Of a stretch of 6,655 nucleotides of DNA, positions 1 through 5,513 are shown in pieces. The notes under the pieces were generated by a model. That model searched no databases, was not told where the DNA came from, and saw only the letters and a list, made by a program, of their open reading frames with translations. Both the position numbers and the translations under genes were made by a program. The stretch is from contig CAJUMT010000195.1 in assembly GCA_910587495.1 (NCBI GenBank), positions 1 through 6,655 on the forward strand. Direction: 5' to 3'. Position 1 is the first letter of the stretch, and every line of letters starts with the position of its first letter. The stretch is from an uncultured Lachnospiraceae bacterium (lineage in GTDB: Bacteria; Bacillota_A; Clostridia; Lachnospirales; Lachnospiraceae).

Positions 1-3
1 CGA

Positions 4-46
4 GCCCTTATAGGGCGGATAACAAACCACCGGCTAAGCCGGTGGT
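4..46. repeat. Two tandem palindromes, possible IS200/IS605-type end
   Basis: Two compact perfect hairpins sit side by side at the left edge. The first pairs GCCCT (4-8) with AGGGC (12-16) around a TAT loop. The second pairs ACCACCGGC (26-34) with GCCGGTGGT (38-46) around a TAA loop. No T-run follows on the + strand, so a terminator for an upstream + strand gene is unlikely; on the - strand the second hairpin is followed by TTTGTT, so a weak terminator for a leftward transcript is possible. Short GC-rich hairpins with tiny loops are typical of the ends of IS200/IS605 elements, which the Y1 transposase TnpA recognises. That assignment is inference: no tnpA or tnpB is in the window. Confidence 0.4.
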
Positions 47-51
47 GCTGA

Positions 52-80
52 TTGAAAAATGTCGCAAATAGAAATAAAAT
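52..80 (+). promoter_or_regulatory. Sigma-A type promoter for lgt
   Basis: The -35 box TTGAAA (52-57) and the -10 box TAAAAT (75-80) are separated by exactly 17 bases, and each matches the housekeeping consensus at five of six positions. Transcription should begin near 86-90, giving a leader of about 40 bases before the lgt start. It lies immediately to the right of the palindromic element. It is the only good promoter candidate ahead of lgt in the window, but read-through from outside cannot be excluded. Confidence 0.6.
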
Positions 81-89
81 AGAGAGTGT

Positions 90-108
90 AAACTGTACCG
101 GGCAGTTT
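90..108 (+). promoter_or_regulatory. Small leader hairpin in the lgt 5' UTR
   Basis: AAACTG (90-95) pairs with CAGTTT (103-108) around a seven-base loop, followed by GCTTTT. The stem would lie at the extreme 5' end of a transcript from the 52-80 promoter and ends just before the GAAAGGA ribosome site (115-121). It could protect the 5' end or act as a weak attenuator. With six base pairs, four of them A-T, it may also be chance. Confidence 0.25.
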
Positions 109-130
109 GCTTTTGAAAGGACTTTCATCA

Positions 131-1024
131 ATGAGTATGACAATTAACTTTCCACACATAGGCATCTATCTGGATCATGTTGGGAAATCCATATCTGTTT
201 TTGGGTTCGATATCGCATATTATGGAATTATCATGGGATGTTCGATCCTGCTGGGCCTGTTTTTAGCAGAGAGAGAGGCAAAAAGAACCGGGCAGAATCC
301 TGATATTTATACGGATTTGGTGATTTATGCCATCATCTTTTCTATTATCGGGGCAAGGACATATTATGTGGTTTTCTCATGGGATAATTACAAAGACAAC
401 CTGCTTGGCATATTAAATTTGCGGCAAGGCGGTATTGCGATCTATGGTGCAGTTATCGGCGCTGTGGCGACTGTGTATGTATACAGCAGAGTAAAAAAAC
501 TCTCTTTTACACTGCTTTTAGACACGGCCTGTGTCGGGCTGGTGGCGGGTCAGATTCTGGGACGCTGGGGTAATTTCTTTAATAGAGAGGCTTTTGGCGG
601 ATATACAGACGGCCTGTTTGCCATGCAGCTTCCGGTAAGTGCAGTGCGCGCCAACGAGATTACGGACGAAATGTGGGCGCATGTACAGATGATCGGCCAG
701 GAGCAGTTTATACAGGTGCATCCCACGTTCTTATACGAAGCTTTGTGGAACCTTGGGGTCATCTGCTTTCTGTATTGGTACCGCACTAGAAAAAAATTCC
801 AGGGTGAATTGTTCCTGACTTACCTTTTGGGGTATGGTCTTGGAAGAATTTGGATTGAAGGTCTGCGCACAGACCAGCTTCAGATTGGGAGTACAAATAT
901 CCCGGTATCCCAATTATTGGCAGGTGTACTTATTGTTTTTTCCCTGTTCATGATCCTGATGGGCCGAAAAAAAACGGGCGGAGGAAGCTATGAACGGATT
1001 AAAAAACATCAAGAAAGCAATTGA
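131..1024 (+). CDS. lgt: Prolipoprotein diacylglyceryl transferase
   Basis: Lgt is an integral membrane enzyme that moves a diacylglyceryl group from phosphatidylglycerol to the lipobox cysteine of prelipoproteins, the first step of bacterial lipoprotein maturation. The 297-residue product has several hydrophobic membrane spans. The family signature GRWGNFFNREAFG is at residues 144-156, with the essential arginine at 145. QGGIAIYG (99-106), VHPTFLYEA (196-204) and the C-terminal GRIWIEGLRTDQL (238-250), which holds the second conserved arginine region, are also present. The C-terminus is a short basic, polar tail. I chose ATG 131 because GAAAGGA (115-121) sits nine bases upstream; an in-frame TTG at 107 would put that ribosome site inside the gene, and ATG 137 is a less well spaced alternative. 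It shares a promoter and terminator with the small overlapping gene that follows. Confidence 0.96.
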   Translation: MSMTINFPHIGIYLDHVGKSISVFGFDIAYYGIIMGCSILLGLFLAEREAKRTGQNPDIYTDLVIYAIIFSIIGARTYYVVFSWDNYKDNLLGILNLRQGGIAIYGAVIGAVATVYVYSRVKKLSFTLLLDTACVGLVAGQILGRWGNFFNREAFGGYTDGLFAMQLPVSAVRANEITDEMWAHVQMIGQEQFIQVHPTFLYEALWNLGVICFLYWYRTRKKFQGELFLTYLLGYGLGRIWIEGLRTDQLQIGSTNIPVSQLLAGVLIVFSLFMILMGRKKTGGGSYERIKKHQESN

Positions 1025-1151
1025 AGCACAGAGAGAAAGACTGGACCGTATGGCAAAGCACACGGACGACTTAAGCAAACTTCTGGAAGAATCCAGAAAG
1101 ATGGATCGCTTGATCGAGAAATATGAAGATCAGGTACAACTGTATATGTGA
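990..1151 (+). CDS. Small Spo0E-like aspartyl-phosphate phosphatase (53 aa)
   Basis: This short gene begins inside lgt, overlapping its last 35 bases in another frame. ATG 990 follows GGAGGA (980-985), a near-perfect ribosome site, so translation is probably coupled to lgt. The product is small, charged and helical, with no membrane span or signal peptide. Residues 31-45 read LLEESRKMDRLIEKY, which fits the Spo0E-like pattern S-x3-D-x-L-I-x2-Y, with Ser35 and Asp39 in the signature positions; residues 10-30 could form the first helix of the expected hairpin. Known members remove phosphate from Spo0A~P and so hold back sporulation. The first helix lacks a clear family hallmark, so this could also be an unrelated small helical protein. 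Intrinsic terminator sequence begins eight bases after the stop codon, which supports a real gene end here. Confidence 0.72.
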   Translation: MNGLKNIKKAIEAQRERLDRMAKHTDDLSKLLEESRKMDRLIEKYEDQVQLYM

Positions 1152-1158
1152 ATGAAAG

Positions 1159-1199
1159 CAGGGTTGTCATACTAAATATTGTATGGCAGCTCTGTTTTT
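1159..1199 (+). terminator. Intrinsic terminator after the lgt unit
   Basis: CAGGGTTGTCATAC (1159-1172) pairs with GTATGGCAGCTCTG (1181-1194) as an uninterrupted 14-bp stem containing three G-U pairs, with an eight-base loop. TTTTT (1195-1199) follows directly, and an AAA run on the left can extend the stem into the U tract. It starts eight bases after the small gene's stop and separates the lgt unit from the mraZ operon. In the other direction the A-rich left flank gives TTT after the stem, so weak two-way function is possible. Confidence 0.85.
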
Positions 1200-1224
1200 A
1201 TAAAGAGAAATATTCAGTTTTCTA

Positions 1225-1253
1225 TTGCATTTTCTTCTAATTCGGGTTATGAT
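1225..1253 (+). promoter_or_regulatory. Promoter of the mraZ-led operon
   Basis: TATGAT (1248-1253) matches the -10 consensus at five of six positions. TTGCAT (1225-1230) is a poorer -35 box (three of six) at the ideal 17-base spacing. The start of transcription would be near 1260, leaving a leader of about 80 bases before mraZ. Its place between the terminator at 1159-1199 and the GTGG repeat array supports the call. A weak -35 fits a promoter that is tuned rather than fully constitutive, but that is inference. Confidence 0.6.
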
Positions 1254-1261
1254 AAGAAAAG

Positions 1262-1291
1262 TAAGTGGAGAAAAGTGGTGTTTTGTGGTTC
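1262..1291 (+). promoter_or_regulatory. MraZ operator: three GTGG boxes at 10-bp period
   Basis: GTGG occurs at 1265-1268, 1275-1278 and 1285-1288, each preceded by an A/T-rich triplet (TAA, AAA, TTT). The spacing is exactly 10 bp, so the boxes fall on one face of the helix. MraZ is known to bind direct repeats of this type upstream of its own gene: TGGG-like units about 10 bp apart in E. coli and AAAGTG-type units in mollicutes. Here the boxes lie just downstream of the predicted transcription start, where bound MraZ would block initiation or early elongation. A further GGTGG at 1305-1309 lies about two turns on and may be a fourth, degenerate site. Confidence 0.7.
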
Positions 1292-1341
1292 GAAGACATA
1301 GATGGGTGGAGAGCCGAGACACATAAAGAGGGTGTATATCT

Positions 1342-1773
1342 ATGTTCATGGGCGAATACAGACATACGGTAGACCCAAAAGGCAGGCTGATCATCCCTTC
1401 TAAGTTCCGTGAACTGTTAGGCAATGAGTTTGTCGTTACACGGGGACTCGACGGCTGCCTCTTTGTATATCCCATGGAAAGCTGGGGAGCTTATGTGGAG
1501 GAATTGAAAAAACTTCCGCTTACAGACAAAAACGCCAGGATTTTCACCCGTTTTCTGATTGCAGGTGCAACTATTTGCGAGCTGGACAGGCAGGGACGGA
1601 TTCTGATTCCGGTGACTTTACGCGAGTTTGCGGATATCAAAAAAGATGTGCTACTGGCTGGCATGCTGGATCACATTGAAATCTGGAACGAGGATCACTG
1701 GAAGGAGAATACGGATTTTAGCAATATGGATGCCATTGCTGGTCATTTGAGCGGCCTAAGCGGCAGAGAGTGA
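1342..1773 (+). CDS. mraZ: Transcriptional regulator MraZ
   Basis: MraZ is a DNA-binding protein of the SpoVT/AbrB fold that opens the dcw cluster and regulates its own operon. The 143-residue length is normal. Two copies of the domain are visible: the first has DPKGRLIIPSKFRE at residues 11-24, the second LDRQGRILIPVTLRE at 81-95. These DxxGRxxIPxxxR motifs are the family hallmark; family members assemble into a ring-shaped oligomer whose subunits contact successive DNA repeats, which fits the 10-bp periodic boxes at 1262-1291. ATG 1342 has AGAGGGTG (1327-1334) seven bases upstream and gives the usual MFMGEY start; ATG 1348 is a second possibility. The stop codon overlaps the ribosome site of rsmH, so the two genes are probably translated in tandem. 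Confidence 0.96.
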   Translation: MFMGEYRHTVDPKGRLIIPSKFRELLGNEFVVTRGLDGCLFVYPMESWGAYVEELKKLPLTDKNARIFTRFLIAGATICELDRQGRILIPVTLREFADIKKDVLLAGMLDHIEIWNEDHWKENTDFSNMDAIAGHLSGLSGRE

Positions 1774-1784
1774 GGGAAAAGCAT

Positions 1785-2720
1785 ATGGAATTCAGGCATT
1801 ATTCCGTTCTGCTCAGGGAAACGGTTGAACAGCTTATGATCCGTCCGAAGGGGATTTATGTGGACGGAACTTTGGGCGGAGGAGGACATGCTTTTGAAAT
1901 ATGTAAAAGATTGTCAAACCAAGGGCGGTTCTACGGGATCGATCAGGACGCAGCAGCAATAGAAGCGGCAGGACGCAGGCTAGCTTTTTTCGGAGACCAG
2001 GTATGTATCATTCGTAGTAATTACTGCAGGATGGCTGAAGAATTGAAAGCCAGGGGCGTAAAAAGTGTTGACGGGATTGTTCTGGATCTGGGCGTATCTT
2101 CTTATCAGTTGGATGAAGCCGAGAGGGGATTTACTTATAGAGAAAACGCTGTTCTTGATATGCGGATGGATCAGCGGCAGGAAAAGAGTGCCAGAGACAT
2201 TGTTAATGGCTATAGCGAAGCAGACTTATATCGGATCATTCGTGATTATGGTGAAGATAAGTTTGCAAAGAACATCGCCAGACATATTGTGAAACGGCGG
2301 GAAGAAAAGATAATAGAAACTACAGGGGAATTGGTAGAGATTATCAAAGAATCGGTTCCCAGGAAGGTACGGATGCAAAAAGGACACCCGGCAAAACAGA
2401 CTTTTCAGGCGATTCGGATCGAACTGAATCAGGAGTTGGAAGTGCTGGAAAGTTCGCTGGACGATATGATTGACCTTCTGAATCCCAAAGGAAGGATCTG
2501 TATTATCACTTTTCATTCGTTAGAAGACAGGATCGTTAAAAACGCATTCCGAAAAAATGAAAACCCATGCACATGCCCGAGTCATTTTCCGATCTGTGTG
2601 TGTGGTAAAATTTCCAAAGGAAGGGTTGTGACTAAAAAGCCAATTCTGCCGTCAGAAAAAGAGTTAGAAGAAAACAGCCGTTCTAAAAGCGCTAAACTGC
2701 GGGTATTTGAACGTGCGTAA
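1785..2720 (+). CDS. rsmH: 16S rRNA (cytosine-1402-N4)-methyltransferase RsmH (MraW)
   Basis: RsmH methylates N4 of C1402 in the decoding centre of 16S rRNA, using S-adenosylmethionine. The 311-residue length is typical. Motifs in order are the SAM-binding GTLGGGGH (28-35), the acidic GIDQD (51-55), GIVLDLGVSS (97-106), KGHPAKQTFQAIRIELNQEL (199-218), FHSLEDR (243-249) and the C-terminal PILPS with SRSKSAKLRVFER (298-310). Four cysteines (262, 264, 271, 273) form a CxC...CxC cluster near the C-terminus, as in other Gram-positive members, and could hold a metal. I chose ATG 1785 because GAGGG (1772-1776) lies eight bases upstream. A GTG at 1770 is in frame and overlaps the mraZ stop, but its upstream sequence is a weak ribosome site. 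Its presence between mraZ and ftsL is the standard dcw order. Confidence 0.96.
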   Translation: MEFRHYSVLLRETVEQLMIRPKGIYVDGTLGGGGHAFEICKRLSNQGRFYGIDQDAAAIEAAGRRLAFFGDQVCIIRSNYCRMAEELKARGVKSVDGIVLDLGVSSYQLDEAERGFTYRENAVLDMRMDQRQEKSARDIVNGYSEADLYRIIRDYGEDKFAKNIARHIVKRREEKIIETTGELVEIIKESVPRKVRMQKGHPAKQTFQAIRIELNQELEVLESSLDDMIDLLNPKGRICIITFHSLEDRIVKNAFRKNENPCTCPSHFPICVCGKISKGRVVTKKPILPSEKELEENSRSKSAKLRVFERA

Positions 2721-2751
2721 ATGATATTATAAAAAGGGAGCTGGTTTATTC

Positions 2752-3249
2752 ATGAGCTTGGAGAGAAGACAGGGGTATATAGGGGGTAACACTGTACACA
2801 AGGCTCAACCGCTCGAAAGACCAAACAGGACGCAAAGACCCAAAAAGCGTCCGTCTGCACAGCGTCGCAAGCAAAAAAATATACAGTATGTAAATATTTT
2901 TTATACTGTTTTTGTAGTGGCGGCAGCCTGTATGGTATTATGGTCCTGCGTGAACTATTTGCAGCTTCAGGCAGAGCTTACAGGGAGGGTCAAGAGTATT
3001 GCGTCTATGGAGATGCAGTTGGAAGAGTTGAAAAAGGAGAACGATGATAATTATACTCGGATCATGACGTCAGTGGATCTAAATTATATTAAGGATGTGG
3101 CTGTCAACGAGTTGGGAATGGTCTATGCGGATGAGGATCAGGTCATCATGTATGATGGCGGAACAAAAGATTACGTCAGACAAAATCAGGAGATTCCTGT
3201 GGAAGAGGAATCTGTGATTGATCAGATTCTGGGGAAAAAAGAAAGATAG
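2752..3249 (+). CDS. ftsL: FtsL-like cell division protein
   Basis: This is a single-pass membrane protein of 165 residues with the FtsL/DivIC layout. A long basic cytoplasmic region (1-46, rich in R, K and Q) leads into one membrane span (about 47-69). A coiled-coil segment (about 70-104, with leucines at heptad-like spacing) follows, then the membrane-distal ELGMVYADEDQVIMY region (120-134), which matches the AxxLGMxxP-type tail of the family. FtsL bridges DivIB/FtsQ and DivIC/FtsB and helps activate the septal transpeptidase. Sequence identity in this family is low, so the name rests on architecture and on position between rsmH and a class B PBP. The ribosome site AAGGGAG (2734-2740) is rather far (11 bases) from ATG 2752. 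The C-terminal tail past residue 140 is acidic and variable. The stop codon TAG is part of the next gene's ribosome site. Confidence 0.85.
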   Translation: MSLERRQGYIGGNTVHKAQPLERPNRTQRPKKRPSAQRRKQKNIQYVNIFYTVFVVAAACMVLWSCVNYLQLQAELTGRVKSIASMEMQLEELKKENDDNYTRIMTSVDLNYIKDVAVNELGMVYADEDQVIMYDGGTKDYVRQNQEIPVEEESVIDQILGKKER

Positions 3250-3258
3250 GAGTATGCA

Positions 3259-5433
3259 GTGGCCAGAAGACGCAGACAATTGACAAAACGGCAGCGGATA
3301 ACCTTGAAGATGAAACGTAAATTGGCACTATTATTTGTAGTAATAGTGCTGATTTTAGTTGGGATCATTATCCGTTTGGTATACATAAGTAAAGTCAGCG
3401 GTGAACAGTATACAAGAAAAGTACTTGCCCAGCAGGATACCAATAGTATTCTGCTTCCGTATAAGCGGGGAGATATTTATGACCGCAACGGTACGGTGCT
3501 GGCTACCAGTGAAAAAGTCTATAACCTGATCCTGGACCCGGCTGTGCTGTGGGAGAACCATAACGAGCAGCAACCGGATAAAGACTGCGTGGAGCCTACC
3601 TTGCAGGCACTTACAACTTATTTTGAGCTGGACAGGGCAGAGCTTGACGCGCTGATGCAGGAAAAAAAGACCAGTCATTATGTGGTATTGAAAAAGCAGC
3701 TTCCTAAGAGCGATGTGGAAGAATTTGAAGAAAAAATGGAGGATAACGAGAATCAAATTCGCGGTGTTTGGCTGGAAGATTCCTATATTCGACGTTATCC
3801 TTATGATTCGCTTGCCTGTAATGTCATAGGATATACAGTTTCCGGCAATGTGGGACAGTATGGTATAGAGCAGGAATATACAGATATTCTAAATGGAGAG
3901 AATGGCAGAAGCTATAATTATCTGAATGAGGACCTGGAACAGGAAAAATCCATTAATGCAGCTACAGACGGGAACAGTGTTATGTCTACCATTGATGTGA
4001 CGCTGCAGGAGATCACCGAGCGGGCAATCGCAGAATTTCAGGAAAAATACACTGACGCATATCGGGAAGGCGACGGCAGTTACACGGCAGCGGCTATCAT
4101 GATGGATCCCAACAACGGCGAAGTGTTAGCCATGGCAGGCAACCGGAAATATGATTTGAACAAGCCTTATGACGTGGTTGCCAACGGTCTGTATTCAGAA
4201 GAAGAGGCGGAAGGGCTTTCCGAGGAGGACAGGCTGAACGCATTGAACGAGCTGTGGAGAAATTTTTGTATCAGCGATACCTATGAACCTGGTTCTGTGG
4301 CAAAGCCCATCACGATTGCGGCAGCGTTAGAGGCAGGGGTAATTCATGACGGAGACACATTTCTGTGCGATGGAAAGCAGAATGTGGGCGGCAGGGATAT
4401 CTGGTGCGCCAAGAAGATCGGACATAAGATTATTGATGTGGAAGGAAGTTTGAAATACTCCTGCAATGACGCACTGATGCAGATCGCGGCGAAGTTAGGA
4501 GAAGAGAATTTTTCCAACTATCAGCATATGTTTAATTTTGGACTGCGTACGAATATCGATCTTCCGGGTGAGGCCAGAACAGATTCCCTGATCTATTATT
4601 ATGGGGATAAAGCGCCCAGCGAGAATCTGGTCATGAGAAGTACCGATTTGGCGACCAATTCTTTCGGGCAGAACTATAATGTAACTATGATCCAGATGGC
4701 GTCGGCATTTTCCTCCTGTATCAACGGCGGTCATTATTATAAACCCCATGTGGCAAAAAAAATTTTAGACAGCAGCGGAGGAACGGTGAAAAATATAGAG
4801 CCGGAGCTTCTACGCACACCCATGTCTTCTAAGACTTCAGCTTTACTTCGGGAGTACCTGCATCAGACTATGTATGGCCCTACAGATGCCAATGGAAACA
4901 GCGCCACTGGCAAATCGGCCCGTATTGCAGGTTACGCTATGGGCGGAAAGACTGGCACAGCCGAGATGATTCCCAGGGATAAGGTCAATTATCTGGTTTC
5001 GTTTATTGGTTTTGCGCCTGTAGATCATCCGCAGGTCGTTTTATATGTGGTGGTGGATAGGCCAAATGCTGAGAAGCAGTCTACCAGCGCCTTTGCGCAG
5101 GAAATCTGGAAAAATATTATGAAAGAAGCCCTACCCTATCTGAATATTTATCCTACGGAAGAAATACCGGAAGATATGCAGGAGGAAGTGGCGGCAGAAC
5201 AGGCGGCAGCGCAGGAAGCTGAAGAAGAGACAGCAGAAGAGGAAGAACCTGTCGTGGAGGAAGGAAGCCTTGTGGACCCGCAGACAGGAGAAACCGTGCA
5301 GATGCCTGATCCTGAAAGTATTGATCCGAATGACGACTCTGTTTTGGGGGATGTGCCGGTGAACGACAATCTATTAAATCCGCCGAAGGGAGATGCACTG
5401 TCAGAAGAGCCTCAGGCTAATCCAACTGAATAA
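3259..5433 (+). CDS. ftsI: Class B penicillin-binding protein (FtsI/PbpB-type transpeptidase)
   Basis: This 724-residue protein is a complete class B PBP, a D,D-transpeptidase that cross-links peptidoglycan; beside ftsL it is most likely the septal enzyme. A basic N-terminus and one membrane span (about 21-44) lead to the PBP dimerisation domain with RGDIYDRNG (70-78). All three catalytic motifs are present: SVAK (346-349, nucleophile Ser346), SCN (401-403) and KTG (564-566). A stretch of about 90 residues at the C-terminus (634-724) is very acidic, rich in E, A, P and D, and has no PASTA domain. The start is GTG 3259, with TAGGAG (3247-3252) six bases upstream and overlapping the ftsL stop. 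An ATG at 3254 is in another frame, too close to the ribosome site, and ends after nine codons. Telling FtsI from SpoVD relies on order and on the more SpoVD-like gene that follows. No terminator is seen after it. Confidence 0.93.
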   Translation: MARRRRQLTKRQRITLKMKRKLALLFVVIVLILVGIIIRLVYISKVSGEQYTRKVLAQQDTNSILLPYKRGDIYDRNGTVLATSEKVYNLILDPAVLWENHNEQQPDKDCVEPTLQALTTYFELDRAELDALMQEKKTSHYVVLKKQLPKSDVEEFEEKMEDNENQIRGVWLEDSYIRRYPYDSLACNVIGYTVSGNVGQYGIEQEYTDILNGENGRSYNYLNEDLEQEKSINAATDGNSVMSTIDVTLQEITERAIAEFQEKYTDAYREGDGSYTAAAIMMDPNNGEVLAMAGNRKYDLNKPYDVVANGLYSEEEAEGLSEEDRLNALNELWRNFCISDTYEPGSVAKPITIAAALEAGVIHDGDTFLCDGKQNVGGRDIWCAKKIGHKIIDVEGSLKYSCNDALMQIAAKLGEENFSNYQHMFNFGLRTNIDLPGEARTDSLIYYYGDKAPSENLVMRSTDLATNSFGQNYNVTMIQMASAFSSCINGGHYYKPHVAKKILDSSGGTVKNIEPELLRTPMSSKTSALLREYLHQTMYGPTDANGNSATGKSARIAGYAMGGKTGTAEMIPRDKVNYLVSFIGFAPVDHPQVVLYVVVDRPNAEKQSTSAFAQEIWKNIMKEALPYLNIYPTEEIPEDMQEEVAAEQAAAQEAEEETAEEEEPVVEEGSLVDPQTGETVQMPDPESIDPNDDSVLGDVPVNDNLLNPPKGDALSEEPQANPTE

Positions 5434-5447
5434 ATAATGCACGATAG

Positions 5448-5513
5448 AAAGTACTTCATAAGAACAGAAAAGTTTACATAGATTAGTAAACAAAATGTTT
5501 TATGAGGTACTTT
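5448..5513 (+). promoter_or_regulatory. Long inverted repeat hiding the spoVD ribosome site
   Basis: The left arm 5448-5463 pairs with the right arm 5498-5513 over 16 consecutive positions, two of them G-U. Between them a second small stem pairs GTTTAC (5472-5477) with GTAAAC (5486-5491). The right arm contains TGAGGT (5503-5508), the only good ribosome site for the next gene, and ends one base before its ATG at 5514. In an RNA that includes both arms the ribosome site would be base-paired, so translation from read-through mRNA should be low unless the stem is opened. No T-run follows, so it is not a normal intrinsic terminator. The pairing is seen in the sequence; the regulatory role is inferred. 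Confidence 0.5.
5456..5484 (+). promoter_or_regulatory. Possible sigma-E-like sporulation promoter
   Basis: TCATAAG (5456-5462) and CATAGATT (5477-5484) are 14 bases apart. They resemble the Bacillus sigma-E boxes (TCATATT-type and CATACAAT) at five of seven and six of eight positions. Transcription would start near 5491, just ahead of the second PBP. In B. subtilis spoVD is expressed from a mother-cell sigma-E promoter, which makes this plausible. The region is AT-rich and such matches arise by chance, so the call is tentative. Confidence 0.3.

Noticed and set aside
107..130. Upstream TTG start for lgt
   Set aside because: Using it would place the GAAAGGA ribosome site inside the gene, and the added residues do not match the family; ATG 131 is better placed.
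2065..2292. 75-codon + strand open frame inside rsmH
   Set aside because: It overlaps the conserved GIVLDLGVSS to GEDKFAKNIARHI part of RsmH in another frame and has no family resemblance.
3254..3283. ATG with a short reading frame just before the first PBP start
   Set aside because: It lies only one base from the AGGAG site and ends after nine codons; the GTG at 3259 has proper spacing and opens the PBP frame.
5148..5398. Overlapping open frames on the - strand, Ser-rich and Pro/Leu-rich
   Set aside because: They mirror the GAA/GAG/GCA-rich acidic tail of the PBP on the + strand; composition is low-complexity, and no ribosome site or conserved family is apparent.
5434..5513. Intrinsic terminator between the two PBP genes
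   Set aside because: The inverted repeat is not GC-rich and is followed by ATGC rather than a T-run; it overlaps the next gene's ribosome site.
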